DNA of 64,000 nt from Micromussa lordhowensis (GCA_964020085.1 OZ026595.1:14207414-14271413); one strand, 5' to 3'; counted from the first letter of the stretch, positions 46,572 through 60,150 are shown. Numbers and translations are program-made. The notes: generated by a model from the letters alone, not told the origin.

Positions 46572-49300
46572 AAAACAGCTGTCATTGTTGGCGCGAAATA
46601 AACAAAACAGCTGTAATTTTTGGCGCAAAATAAACAAAACAGCTGTGATTGTTCGCGTAAAATAAACAAAACAGCTGTAATTGTTGGCGAGAAATAAACA
46701 AAACAGCTGTCATTGTTGGCGTAACATTGTTGGCGCAAAATAAACAAAACAGCTGTGATTGTCGGCGCAAAATAAACAAAACAGCTGTAATTGTTGGCGC
46801 GAAATAAACAAAACAGCTGTAATTGTTGGCGTAAAATAAACAAAACAGCTGTAATTGTTGGCGTAAAATAAACAAAAGAGCTGTAATTGTTGGCGCGAAA
46901 TAAACAAAACAGCTGTAATTGTTGGCGAGAAATAAACAAAACAGCTGTCATTGTTGGCGTAACATTGTTGGCGCAAAATAAACAAAACAGCTGTAATTGT
47001 TGGCGCAAAATAAACAAAACAGCTGTATTTGTTGGCGCGAAATAAACACAACAGCTGTAATTGTTGGCGCAAAATAAACAAAACAGCTGTCATTGTTGGC
47101 GTAACATTGTTGGCGCAATATAAACAAAACAGCTGTAATTGTTGGCGCAAAATAAACAAAACAGCTGTAATTGTTGGCGCGAAATAAACAAATCAGCTGT
47201 AATTGTTGGCGTAAAATAAACAAAACAGCTGTAATTGTTGGCGCAAAATAAACAAAACAGCTGTAATTGTTGGCGAGAAATAAACAAAACAGCTGTCATT
47301 GTTGGCGCAAAATAAACAAAACAGCTGTAATTGTTGACGCGAAATAAACAAAACAGCTGTAATTGTTGGCGTAAAATAAACAAAACAGCTGTAATTGTTG
47401 GCGTAAAATAAACAAAAGAGCTGTAATTGTTGGCGCGAAATAAACAAAACAGCTGTAATTGTTGGCGAGAAATAAACAAAACAGCTGTCATTGTTGGCGT
47501 AACATTGTTGGCGCAAAGTAAACAAAACAGCTGTAATTGTTGGCGCAAAATAAACAAAACAGCTGTCATTGTTGGCGCGAAATAAACAAAACAGCTGTAA
47601 TTGTTGGCGCAAAATTAACAAAACAGCTGTCATTGTTGGCGCGAAATAAACAAAACAGCTGTAATTGTTGGCGCAAAATAAACAAAACAGCTGTGATTGT
47701 TCGCGTAAAATAAACAAAACAGCTGTAATTGTTGGCGAGAAATAAACAAAACAGCTGTCATTGTTGGCGTAACATTGTTGGCGCAAAATAAACAAAACAG
47801 CTGTGATTGTCGGCGCAAAATAAACAAAACAGCTGTAATTGTTGGCGCGAAATAAACAAAACAGCTGTAATTGTTGGCGTAAAATAAACAAAACAGCTGT
47901 AATTGCTGGCGTAAAATAAACAAAAGAGCTGTAATTGTTGGCGCGAAATAAACAAAACAGCTGTAATTGTTGGCGAGAAATAAACAAAACAGCTGTCATT
48001 GTTGGCGTAACATTGTTGGCGCAAAATAAACAAAACAGCTGTAATTGTTGGCGCAAAATAAACAAAACAGCTGTATTTGTTGGCGCGAAATAAACACAAC
48101 AGCTGTAATTGTTGGCGCAAAATAAACAAAACAGCTGTCATTGTTGGCGTAACATTGTTGGCGCAATATAAACAAAACAGCTGTAATTGTTGGCGCAAAA
48201 TAAACAAAACAGCTGTAATTGTTGGCGCGAAATAAACAAATCAGCTGTAATTGTTGGCGTAAAATAAACAAAACAGCTGTAATTGTTGGCGAAAAATAAA
48301 CAAAACAGCTGTAATTGTTGGCGAGAAATAAACAAAACAGCTGTCATTGTTGGCGCAAAATAAACAAAACAGCTGTAATTGTTGACGCGAAATAAACAAA
48401 ACAGCTGTAATTGTTGGCGTAAAATAAACAAAACAGCTGTAATTGTTGGCGAAAAATAAACAAAAGAGCTGTAATTGTTGGCGCGAAATAAACAAAACAG
48501 CTGTAATTGTTGGCGAGAAATAAACAAAACAGCTGTCATTGTTGGCGTAACATTGTTGGCGCAAAATAAACAAAACAGCTGTAATTGTTGGCGCAAAATA
48601 AACAAAACAGCTGTCATTGTTGGCGCGAAATAAACAAAACAGCTGTCATTGTTGGCGCAAAATAAACAAAACAGCTGTCATTGTTGGCGCGAAATAAACA
48701 AAACAGCTGTCATTGTTGGCGCAAAATAAACAAAACAGCTGTAATTGTTGGCGCGAAATAAACAAAACAGCTGTCATTGTTGACGTAAAATAAACAAAAC
48801 AGCTGTCATTGTTGGCAGAAAATAAACAAAACAGCTGTAATTGTTGGCCCGAAATAAACAAAAGAGCTGTAATTGTTGGCGTAAAATAAACAAAACAGCT
48901 GTAATTGTTGGCGCGAAATAAACAAAACAGCTGTAATTGTTGGCATAAAATAAACAAAAAAGCTGTAATTGTTGGCGCGAAATAAACAAAACAGCTGTAA
49001 TTGTTGGCGAGAAATAAACAAAACAGCTGTCATTGTTGGCGTAACATTGTTGGCGCAAAATAAACAAAACAGCTGTAATTGTTGGCGCAAAATAAACAAA
49101 ACAGCTGTAATTGTTGGCGCGAAATAAACAAAACAGCTGTAATTGTTGGCGCAAAATAAACAAAACAGCTGTAATTGTTGGCGCAAAATAAACAAAACAG
49201 CCGTAATTGTTGGCGCGAAATAAACACAACAGCTGTAATTGTTGGCGTAAAATAAACAAAACAGCTGTAATTGTTGGCGCAAAATAAACAAAACAGCTGT
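46572..49300 (+). repeat. 3421-bp family, unit 2 body (shortened)
   Basis: Its left part matches unit 1 at 3421 bp. The offset becomes 3499 at cassette G (48782), a gain of 78 bp (2 monomers + 1 half). After the cassette it is 430 bp shorter (13 monomers + 1 half), so D4 to D5 is only 3069 bp. Confidence 0.86.
48782..48852 (+). repeat. Variant cassette G, copy 3
   Basis: Same ordered variants as the other copies, 3499 bp after copy 2. Confidence 0.92.
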
Positions 49301-49640
49301 CAATGTGTGCGCGAAATAAACAAAACAGCTGTCATTGTTGGCGCAAAATAAACAAAACAGCTGTCAATGTGTGCGCGAAATAAACAAAACAGCTGTCATT
49401 GTTGGCGCAAAATAAACAAAACAGCTGTCATTGTTGGTGCGAAATAAACAAAACAGCTGTCATTGTTGGCGCAAAATAAACAAAACAGCTGTCATTGTTG
49501 GCGCAAAATAAACAAAACATCTGTAATTGTTAGCGCAAAAAGACAAAACAGCTGTCATTGTAGGCGGAAAATAAACAAAACAGCAGTCATTGTTGGTGCA
49601 AAACAAACAAAACAGCTGTCATTGTTGGCGCAAAATTAAC
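49301..49640 (+). repeat. Degenerate block D5 (short form)
   Basis: CAATGTGTG pair, CATCTG at 49518, ending AAAATTAAC. The second half contains GTTGGTGCGAAAT, shared with D8. It opens macro-unit 1. Confidence 0.92.
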
Positions 49641-50177
49641 AAAACAGCTGTCATTGTTGGCGCGAAATAAACAAAACAGCTGTAATTGTTGGCGCAAAAT
49701 AAACAAAACAGCTGTGATTTTTCGCGTAAAATAAACAAAACAGCTGTAATTGTTGGCGCAAAATAAACAAAACAGCTGTAATTGTTGGCGTAAAATAAAC
49801 AAGACAGCTGTAATTGTTGGCGCGAAATAAACAAAACAGCTGTAATTGTTGGCGCGAAATAAACACAACAGCTGTAATTGTTGGCGAGAAATAAACAAAA
49901 CAGCTGTCATTGTTGGCGTACCATTGTTGGCGCAAAATAAACAAAACAGCTGTAATTGTTGGCGCAAAATAAACAAAACAGCTGTAATTGTTGGCGCGAA
50001 ATAAACAAAACAGCTGTAATTGTTGGCGCAAAATAAACAAAACAGCTGTAATTGTTGGCGCAAAATAAACAAAACAGCTGTAATTGTTGGCGCGAAATAA
50101 ACACAACAGCTGTAATTGTTGGCGTAAAATAAACAAAACAGCTGTAATTGTTGGCGCAAAATAAACAAAACAGCTGT

Positions 50178-50517
50178 CAATGTGTGCGCGAAATAAACAA
50201 AACAGCTGTCATTGTTGGCGCAAAATAAACAAGACAGCTGTCAATGTGTGCGCGAAATAAACAAAACAGCTGTCATTGTTGGCGCAAAATAAACAAAACA
50301 GGTGTCATTGTTGGCGCGAAATAAACAAAACAGCTGTCATTGTTGGCGCAAAATAAACAAAACAGCTGTCATTGTTGGCGCAAAATAAACAAAACATCTG
50401 TAATTGTTAGCGCAAAAAGACAAAACAGCTGTCATTGTAGGCGGAAAATAAACAAAACAGCAGTCATTGTTGTTGCAAAACAAACAAAACAGCTGTCATT
50501 GTTGGCGCAAAATTAAC
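50178..50517 (+). repeat. Degenerate block D6 (short form)
   Basis: CATCTG at 50395. Private states shared with D7, D9 and D10 are ACAAGACAGCTGTCAATG, ACAGGTGTCATTG and GTTGTTGCAAAAC. The following segment up to D7 repeats the segment after D5 in shortened form. Confidence 0.92.
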
Positions 50518-50862
50518 AAAACAGCTGTCATTGTTGGCGCAAAATAAACAAAAAAGCTGTAATTGTTGGCGAGAAATAAACAAAACAGCTGTCATTGTTG
50601 GCGTACCATTGTTGGCGCAAAATAAACAAAACAGCTGTAATTGTTGGCGCAAAATAAACAAAACAGCTGTAATTGTTGGCGCGAAATAAACAAAACAGCT
50701 GTAATTGTTGGCGCAAAATAAACAAAACAGCTGTAATTGTTGGCGCAAAATAAACAAAACAGCTGTAATTGTTGGCGCGAAATAAACACAACAGCTGTAA
50801 TTGTTGGCGTAAAATAAACAAAACAGCTGTAATTGTTGGCGCAAAATAAACAAAACAGCTGT

Positions 50863-51572
50863 CAATGTGTGCGCGAAATAAACAAAACAGCTGTCATTGT
50901 TGGCGCAAAATAAACAAGACAGCTGTCAATGTGTGCGCGAAATAAACAAAACAGCTGTCATTGTTGGCGCAAAATAAACAAAACAGGTGTCATTGTTGGC
51001 GCGAAATAAACAAAACAGCTGTCATTGTTGGCGCAAAATAAACAAAACAGCTGTCATTGTTGGCGCAAAATAAACAAAACATCTGTAATTGTTAGCGCAA
51101 AAAGACAAAACAGCTGTCATTGTAGGCGGAAAATAAACAAAACAGCAGTCATTGTTGTTGCAAAACAAACAAAACAGCTGTCATTGTTGGCGCAAAATTA
51201 ACAAAACAGCTGTCATTGTTGGCGCAAAATAAACAAAAAAGCTGTAATTGTTGGTGTGAAATAAACAAAACAGCTGTCATTGTTGGCGCAAAAGAAACAA
51301 AACAGCTGTCATTGTTATCACAAAATAAACAAAACAGCTGTCATTGTTGGCGCAAAAGAAACAAAACAGCTGTCATTGTTATCACAAAATAAACAAAACA
51401 GCTGTCATTGTTGGCGCAAAATAAACAAAACAGCTGCCATTGTTGCGGCGAAATAAACAAAACAGCTGTCATTGTTGGCGCAAAATAAACAAAAGAGCTG
51501 TCATTGTTGGCGGACAATAAATAAAACACATAAACAAAACAGCTGTCAAGGTTATCACAAAAAAAAACAAAA
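50863..51572 (+). repeat. Degenerate block D7 (long form)
   Basis: CATCTG at 51080. It continues through GGTGTGAAAT, GTTATCAC monomers, GTTGCGGCGAAAT, AACACATAAAC and GTCAAGGTTATCAC, and ends in nine A, one C and four A (51559-51572). Confidence 0.92.
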
Positions 51573-52016
51573 CAGCTATAATTGTTGGCGCAAAATAAAC
51601 AAAACAGCTGTAATTGTTGGCGTAAAATAAGCAAAACAGCTGTAATTGTTGGCGTAAAATAATTAAAACACCTGTAATTGTTGGCGTAAAAGAAACAAAA
51701 CAGCTGTAATTGTTGGCGAGAAATAAACAAAACAGCTGTAATTGTTGGCGTAAAATAAACAAAACAGCTGTAATTGTTGGCGTAAAATAAACAAAACAGC
51801 TGTAATTGTTGGTGAGAAATAAACAAAACAGCTGTCATTGTTGGCGTAACATTGTTGGCGCAAAATAAACAAAACAGCTGTAATTGTTGGCGCAAAATAA
51901 ACAAAACAGCTGTCATTGTTGGCGCGAAATAAACAAAACAGCTGTCATTGTTGGCGCAAAATAAACAAAACAGCTGTAATTGTTGGCGCGAAATAAACAA
52001 AACAGCTGTCATTGTT

Positions 52017-52087
52017 GACGTAAAATAAACAAAACAGCTGTCATTGTTGGCAGAAAATAAACAAAACAGCTGTAATTGTTGGCCCGA
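52017..52087 (+). repeat. Variant cassette G, copy 4 (extra position)
   Basis: This copy lies only 1638 bp before the next, while the neighbouring macro-unit has no cassette here. The equivalent place at about 57.24 kb has GTATTTG followed by two GTAAGTG monomers. The flanks match again from GAGAAATACAC (52150 and 57326). The insert makes macro-unit 1 longer by 160 bp at this place. Confidence 0.9.
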
Positions 52088-53654
52088 AATAAACAAAAGA
52101 GCTGTAATTGTTGGCGTAAAATAAACAAAACAGCTGTAATTGTTGGCGAGAAATACACAAAACAGCTGTCATTGTTGGCGCAAAATAAACAAAACAGCTG
52201 TCATTGTTGGCGCAAAATAAACAAAACAGCTGTCATTGTTGGCGCGAAATAAACAAAACAGCTGTAATTGTTGGCGTAAAATAAACAAAACAGCTGTAAT
52301 TGTTGGCGCAAAATAAACAAAACAGCTGTAATTGTTGGCGTAAAATAAACAAAACAGCTGTAATTGTTGGCGCGAAATAAACACAACAGCTGTAATTGTT
52401 GGCGAGAAATAAACAAAACAGCTGTCATTGTTGGCGTAACATTGTTGGCGCAAAATAAACAAAACAGCTGTAATTGTTGGCGCAAAATAAACAAAACAGC
52501 TGTAATTGTTGGCGTAAAATAAACAAAACAGCTGTAATTGTTGGCGTAAAATAAACAAAACAGCTGTAATTGTTGGCGCGAAATAAACAAAACAGCTGTA
52601 ATTGTTGGCGAGAAATAAACAAAACAGCTGTCATTGTTGGCGTAACATTGTTGGCGCAAAATAAACAAAACAGCTGTAATTGTTGGCGCAAAATAAACAA
52701 AACAGCTGTATTTGTTGGCGCGAAATAAACACAACAGCTGTAATTGTTGGCGTAAAATAAACAAAACAGCTGTAATTGTTGGCGTAAAATAAACAAAAGA
52801 GCTGTAATTGTTGGCGCGAAATAAACAAAACAGCTGTAATTGTTGGCGAGAAATAAACAAAACAGCTGTCATTGTTGGCGTAACATTGTTGGCGCAAAAT
52901 AAACAAAACAGCTGTAATTGTTGGCGCAAAATAAACAAAACAGCTGTATTTTTTGGCGCGAAATAAACACAACAGCTGTAATTGTTGGCGCAAAATAAAC
53001 AAAACAGCTGTCATTGTTGGCGTAACATTGTTGGCGCAATATAAACAAAACAGCTGTAATTGTTGGCGCAAAATAAACAAAACAGCTGTAATTGTTGGCG
53101 CGAAATAAACAAATCAGCTGTAATTGTTGGCGTAAAATAAACAAAACAGCTGTAATTGTTGGCGCAAAATAAACAAAACAGCTGTAATTGTTGGCGAGAA
53201 ATAAACAAAACAGCTGTCATTGTTGGCGCAAAATAAACAAAACTGCTGTAATTGTTGACGCGAAATAAACAAAACAGCTGTAATTGTTGGCGTAAAATAA
53301 ACAAAACAGCTGTAATTGTTGGCGTAAAATAAACAAAAGAGCTGTAATTGTTGGCGCGAAATAAACAAAACTGCTGTAATTGTTGGCGAGAAATAAACAA
53401 AACAGCTGTCATTGTTGGCGTAACATTGTTGGCGCAAAATAAACAAAACAGCTGTAATTGTTGGCGCAAAATAAACAAAACAGCTGTCATTGTTGGCGCG
53501 AAATAAACAAAACAGCTGTCATTGTTGGCGCAAAATAAACAAAACAGCTGTCATTGTTGGCGCGAAATAAACAAAACAGCTGTCATTGTTGGCGCAAAAT
53601 AAACAAAACAGCTGTAATTGTTGGCGCGAAATAAACAAAACAGCTGTCATTGTT

Positions 53655-53725
53655 GACGTAAAATAAACAAAACAGCTGTCATTGTTGGCAGAAAATAAAC
53701 AAAACAGCTGTAATTGTTGGCCCGA
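53655..53725 (+). repeat. Variant cassette G, copy 5
   Basis: Same ordered variants. 5175 bp before copy 6. Confidence 0.92.
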
Positions 53726-54635
53726 AATAAACAAAAGAGCTGTAATTGTTGGCGTAAAATAAACAAAACAGCTGTAATTGTTGGCGCGAAATAAACAAAA
53801 CAGCTGTAATTGTTGGCATAAAATAAACAAAAAAGCTGTAATTGTTGGCGCGAAATAAACAAAACAGCTGTAATTGTTGGCGAGAAATAAACAAAACAGC
53901 TGTCATTGTTGGCGTAACATTGTTGGCGCAAAATAAACAAAACAGCTGTAATTGTTGGCGCAAAATAAACAAAACAGCTGTATTTGTTGGCGCGAAATAA
54001 ACACAACAGCTGTAATTGTTGGCGTAAAATAAACAAAACAGCTGTAAGTGTTGGCGAGAAATAAACAAAACAGCTGTAATTGTTGGCGAGAAATAAACAA
54101 AACAGCTGTCATTGTTGGCGCAAAATAAACAAAACAGCTGTCATTGTTGGCGCGAAATAAACAAAACAGCTGTCATTGTTGGCGCAAAATAAACAAAACA
54201 GCTGTAATTGTTGGCGTAAAATAAACAAAACAGCTGTAATTGTTGGCGCAAAATAAACAAAACAGCTGTAATTGTTGGCGTAAAATAAACAAAACAGCTG
54301 TAATTGTTGGCGCGAAATAAACACAACAGCTGTAATTGTTGGCGAGAAATAAACAAAACAGCTGTCATTGTTGGCGTAACATTGTTGGCGCAAAATAAAC
54401 AAAACAGCTGTAATTGTTGGCGCAAAATAAACAAAACAGCTGTAATTGTTGGCGCGAAATAAACAAAACAGCTGTAATTGTTGGCGCAAAATAAACAAAA
54501 CAGCTGTAATTGTTGGCGCAAAATAAACAAAACAGCTGTAATTGTTGGCGCGAAATAAACACAACAGCTGTAATTGTTGGCGTAAAATAAACAAAACAGC
54601 TGTAATTGTTGGCGCAAAATAAACAAAACAGCTGT

Positions 54636-54975
54636 CAATGTGTGCGCGAAATAAACAAAACAGCTGTCATTGTTGGCGCAAAATAAACAAAACAGCTGTC
54701 AATGTGTGCGCGAAATAAACAAAACAGCTGTCATTGTTGGCGCAAAATAAACAAAACAGCTGTCATTGTTGGTGCGAAATAAACAAAACAGCTGTCATTG
54801 TTGGCGCAAAATAAACAAAACAGCTGTCATTGTTGGCGCAAAATAAACAAAACATCTGTAATTGTTAGCGCAAAAAGACAAAACAGCTGTCATTGTAGGC
54901 GGAAAATAAACAAAACAGCAGTCATTGTTGGTGCAAAACAAACAAAACAGCTGTCATTGTTGGCGCAAAATTAAC
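54636..54975 (+). repeat. Degenerate block D8 (short form)
   Basis: CATCTG at 54853. Matches D5, including GTTGGTGCGAAAT. Confidence 0.92.
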
Positions 54976-55512
54976 AAAACAGCTGTCATTGTTGGCGCGA
55001 AATAAACAAAACAGCTGTAATTGTTGGCGCAAAATAAACAAAACAGCTGTGATTTTTCGCGTAAAATAAACAAAACAGCTGTAATTGTTGGCGCAAAATA
55101 AACAAAACAGCTGTAATTGTTGGCGTAAAATAAACAAGACAGCTGTAATTGTTGGCGCGAAATAAACAAAACAGCTGTAATTGTTGGCGCGAAATAAACA
55201 CAACAGCTGTAATTGTTGGCGAGAAATAAACAAAACAGCTGTCATTGTTGGCGTACCATTGTTGGCGCAAAATAAACAAAACAGCTGTAATTGTTGGCGC
55301 AAAATAAACAAAACAGCTGTAATTGTTGGCGCGAAATAAACAAAACAGCTGTAATTGTTGGCGCAAAATAAACAAAACAGCTGTAATTGTTGGCGCAAAA
55401 TAAACAAAACAGCTGTAATTGTTGGCGCGAAATAAACACAACAGCTGTAATTGTTGGCGTAAAATAAACAAAACAGCTGTAATTGTTGGCGCAAAATAAA
55501 CAAAACAGCTGT

Positions 55513-55852
55513 CAATGTGTGCGCGAAATAAACAAAACAGCTGTCATTGTTGGCGCAAAATAAACAAGACAGCTGTCAATGTGTGCGCGAAATAAACAAA
55601 ACAGCTGTCATTGTTGGCGCAAAATAAACAAAACAGGTGTCATTGTTGGCGCGAAATAAACAAAACAGCTGTCATTGTTGGCGCAAAATAAACAAAACAG
55701 CTGTCATTGTTGGCGCAAAATAAACAAAACATCTGTAATTGTTAGCGCAAAAAGACAAAACAGCTGTCATTGTAGGCGGAAAATAAACAAAACAGCAGTC
55801 ATTGTTGTTGCAAAACAAACAAAACAGCTGTCATTGTTGGCGCAAAATTAAC
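55513..55852 (+). repeat. Degenerate block D9 (short form)
   Basis: CATCTG at 55730; matches D6, including ACAAGACAG and GTTGTTGCAAAAC. Confidence 0.92.
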
Positions 55853-56197
55853 AAAACAGCTGTCATTGTTGGCGCAAAATAAACAAAAAAGCTGTAATTG
55901 TTGGCGAGAAATAAACAAAACAGCTGTCATTGTTGGCGTACCATTGTTGGCGCAAAATAAACAAAACAGCTGTAATTGTTGGCGCAAAATAAACAAAACA
56001 GCTGTAATTGTTGGCGCGAAATAAACAAAACAGCTGTAATTGTTGGCGCAAAATAAACAAAACAGCTGTAATTGTTGGCGCAAAATAAACAAAACAGCTG
56101 TAATTGTTGGCGCGAAATAAACACAACAGCTGTAATTGTTGGCGTAAAATAAACAAAACAGCTGTAATTGTTGGCGCAAAATAAACAAAACAGCTGT

Positions 56198-56907
56198 CAA
56201 TGTGTGCGCGAAATAAACAAAACAGCTGTCATTGTTGGCGCAAAATAAACAAGACAGCTGTCAATGTGTGCGCGAAATAAACAAAACAGCTGTCATTGTT
56301 GGCGCAAAATAAACAAAACAGGTGTCATTGTTGGCGCGAAATAAACAAAACAGCTGTCATTGTTGGCGCAAAATAAACAAAACAGCTGTCATTGTTGGCG
56401 CAAAATAAACAAAACATCTGTAATTGTTAGCGCAAAAAGACAAAACAGCTGTCATTGTAGGCGGAAAATAAACAAAACAGCAGTCATTGTTGTTGCAAAA
56501 CAAACAAAACAGCTGTCATTGTTGGCGCAAAATTAACAAAACAGCTGTCATTGTTGGCGCAAAATAAACAAAAAAGCTGTAATTGTTGGTGTGAAATAAA
56601 CAAAACAGCTGTCATTGTTGGCGCAAAAGAAACAAAACAGCTGTCATTGTTATCACAAAATAAACAAAACAGCTGTCATTGTTGGCGCAAAAGAAACAAA
56701 ACAGCTGTCATTGTTATCACAAAATAAACAAAACAGCTGTCATTGTTGGCGCAAAATAAACAAAACAGCTGCCATTGTTGCGGCGAAATAAACAAAACAG
56801 CTGTCATTGTTGGCGCAAAATAAACAAAAGAGCTGTCATTGTTGGCGGACAATAAATAAAACACATAAACAAAACAGCTGTCAAGGTTATCACAAAAAAA
56901 AACAAAA
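56198..56907 (+). repeat. Degenerate block D10 (long form)
   Basis: CATCTG at 56415; matches D7 including the terminal nine A, C, four A tract (56894-56907). Confidence 0.92.
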
Positions 56908-58829
56908 CAGCTATAATTGTTGGCGCAAAATAAACAAAACAGCTGTAATTGTTGGCGTAAAATAAGCAAAACAGCTGTAATTGTTGGCGTAAAATAATTA
57001 AAACACCTGTAATTGTTGGCGTAAAAGAAACAAAACAGCTGTAATTGTTGGCGAGAAATAAACAAAACAGCTGTAATTGTTGGCGTAAAATAAACAAAAC
57101 AGCTGTAATTGTTGGCGTAAAATAAACAAAACAGCTGTAATTGTTGGTGAGAAATAAACAAAACAGCTGTCATTGTTGGCGTAACATTGTTGGCGCAAAA
57201 TAAACAAAACAGCTGTAATTGTTGGCGCAAAATAAACAAAACAGCTGTATTTGTTGGCGCGAAATAAACAAAACAGCTGTAAGTGTTGGCGTAAAATAAA
57301 CAAAACAGCTGTAAGTGTTGGCGAGAAATACACAAAACAGCTGTCATTGTTGGCGCAAAATAAACAAAACAGCTGTCATTGTTGGCGCAAAATAAACAAA
57401 ACAGCTGTCATTGTTGGCGCGAAATAAACAAAACAGCTGTAATTGTTGGCGTAAAATAAACAAAACAGCTGTAATTGTTGGCGCAAAATAAACAAAACAG
57501 CTGTAATTGTTGGCGTAAAATAAACAAAACAGCTGTAATTGTTGGCGCGAAATAAACACAACAGCTGTAATTGTTGGCGAGAAATAAACAAAACAGCTGT
57601 CATTGTTGGCGTAACATTGTTGGCGCAAAATAAACAAAACAGCTGTAATTGTTGGCGCAAAATAAACAAAACAGCTGTAATTGTTGGCGTAAAATAAACA
57701 AAACAGCTGTAATTGTTGGCGTAAAATAAACAAAACAGCTGTAATTGTTGGCGCGAAATAAACAAAACAGCTGTAATTGTTGGCGAGAAATAAACAAAAC
57801 AGCTGTCATTGTTGGCGTAACATTGTTGGCGCAAAATAAACAAAACAGCTGTAATTGTTGGCGCAAAATAAACAAAACAGCTGTATTTGTTGGCGCGAAA
57901 TAAACACAACAGCTGTAATTGTTGGCGTAAAATAAACAAAACAGCTGTAATTGTTGGCGTAAAATAAACAAAAGAGCTGTAATTGTTGGCGCGAAATAAA
58001 CAAAACAGCTGTAATTGTTGGCGAGAAATAAACAAAACAGCTGTCATTGTTGGCGTAACATTGTTGGCGCAAAATAAACAAAACAGCTGTAATTGTTGGC
58101 GCAAAATAAACAAAACAGCTGTATTTTTTGGCGCGAAATAAACACAACAGCTGTAATTGTTGGCGCAAAATAAACAAAACAGCTGTCATTGTTGGCGTAA
58201 CATTGTTGGCGCAATATAAACAAAACAGCTGTAATTGTTGGCGCAAAATAAACAAAACAGCTGTAATTGTTGGCGCGAAATAAACAAATCAGCTGTAATT
58301 GTTGGCGTAAAATAAACAAAACAGCTGTAATTGTTGGCGCAAAATAAACAAAACAGCTGTAATTGTTGGCGAGAAATAAACAAAACAGCTGTCATTGTTG
58401 GCGCAAAATAAACAAAACTGCTGTAATTGTTGACGCGAAATAAACAAAACAGCTGTAATTGTTGGCGTAAAATAAACAAAACAGCTGTAATTGTTGGCGT
58501 AAAATAAACAAAAGAGCTGTAATTGTTGGCGCGAAATAAACAAAACAGCTGTAATTGTTGGCGAGAAATAAACAAAACAGCTGTCATTGTTGGCGTAACA
58601 TTGTTGGCGCAAAATAAACAAAACAGCTGTAATTGTTGGCGCAAAATAAACAAAACAGCTGTCATTGTTGGCGCGAAATAAACAAAACAGCTGTCATTGT
58701 TGGCGCAAAATAAACAAAACAGCTGTCATTGTTGGCGCGAAATAAACAAAACAGCTGTCATTGTTGGCGCAAAATAAACAAAACAGCTGTAATTGTTGGC
58801 GCGAAATAAACAAAACAGCTGTCATTGTT

Positions 58830-58900
58830 GACGTAAAATAAACAAAACAGCTGTCATTGTTGGCAGAAAATAAACAAAACAGCTGTAATTGTTGGCCCGA
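58830..58900 (+). repeat. Variant cassette G, copy 6
   Basis: Same ordered variants; 5111 bp before copy 7. Confidence 0.92.
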
Positions 58901-59810
58901 AATAAACAAAAGAGCTGTAATTGTTGGCGTAAAATAAACAAAACAGCTGTAATTGTTGGCGCGAAATAAACAAAACAGCTGTAATTGTTGGCATAAAATA
59001 AACAAAAAAGCTGTAATTGTTGGCGCGAAATAAACAAAACAGCTGTAATTGTTGGCGAGAAATAAACAAAACAGCTGTCATTGTTGGCGTAACATTGTTG
59101 GCGCAAAATAAACAAAACAGCTGTAATTGTTGGCGCAAAATAAACAAAACAGCTGTATTTGTTGGCGCGAAATAAACACAACAGCTGTAATTGTTGGCGT
59201 AAAATAAACAAAACAGCTGTAAGTGTTGGCGAGAAATAAACAAAACAGCTGTAATTGTTGGCGAGAAATAAACAAAACAGCTGTCATTGTTGGCGCAAAA
59301 TAAACAAAACAGCTGTCATTGTTGGCGCGAAATAAACAAAACAGCTGTCATTGTTGGCGCAAAATAAACAAAACAGCTGTAATTGTTGGCGTAAAATAAA
59401 CAAAACAGCTGTAATTGTTGGCGCAAAATAAACAAAACAGCTGTAATTGTTGGCGTAAAATAAACAAAACAGCTGTAATTGTTGGCGCGAAATAAACACA
59501 ACAGCTGTAATTGTTGGCGAGAAATAAACAAAACAGCTGTCATTGTTGGCGTAACATTGTTGGCGCAAAATAAACAAAACAGCTGTAATTGTTGGCGCAA
59601 AATAAAAAAAACAGCTGTAATTGTTGGCGCGAAATAAACAAAACAGCTGTAATTGTTGGCGCAAAATAAACAAAACAGCTGTAATTGTTGGCGCAAAATA
59701 AACAAAACAGCTGTAATTGTTGGCGCGAAATAAACACAACAGCTGTAATTGTTGGCGTAAAATAAACAAAACAGCTGTAATTGTTGGCGCAAAATAAACA
59801 AAACAGCTGT

Positions 59811-60150
59811 CAATGTGTGCGCGAAATAAACAAAACAGCTGTCATTGTTGGCGCAAAATAAACAAAACAGCTGTCAATGTGTGCGCGAAATAAACAAAAC
59901 AGCTGTCATTGTTGGCGCAAAATAAACAAAACAGCTGTCATTGTTGGCGCGAAATAAACAAAACAGCTGTCATTGTTGGCGCAAAATAAACAAAACAGCT
60001 GTCATTGTTGGCGCAAAATAAACAAAACATCTGTAATTGTTAGCGCAAAAAGACAAAACAGCTGTCATTGTAGGCGGAAAATAAACAAAACAGCAGTCAT
60101 TGTTGGTGCAAAACAAACAAAACAGCTGTCATTGTTGGCGCAAAATTAAC
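59811..60150 (+). repeat. Degenerate block D11 (short form)
   Basis: CATCTG at 60028. It has GGCGCGAAAT where D5 and D8 have GGTGCGAAAT. Confidence 0.92.

Larger units (their letters stand above)
49301..54635 (+). repeat. Macro-unit 1 (5335 bp)
   Basis: Defined from the start of D5 to the start of D8. It contains D5, D6 (877 bp later) and the long D7 (685 bp after D6), then regular array, an extra cassette G at 52017 and the usual cassette at 53655. Most landmarks recur 5335 bp later on the left side and 5175 bp later after about 52.1 kb. Confidence 0.9.
54636..59810 (+). repeat. Macro-unit 2 (5175 bp)
   Basis: From the start of D8 to the start of D11, with D8, D9 and D10 at the same 877 and 685 bp steps as in macro-unit 1 and one cassette G (58830). 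It shares many rare single-base states with macro-unit 1, for example GTACCATTG half-monomers (about 49917/55252) and GTATTTTTTGGCG (about 52948/58123). Confidence 0.9.
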
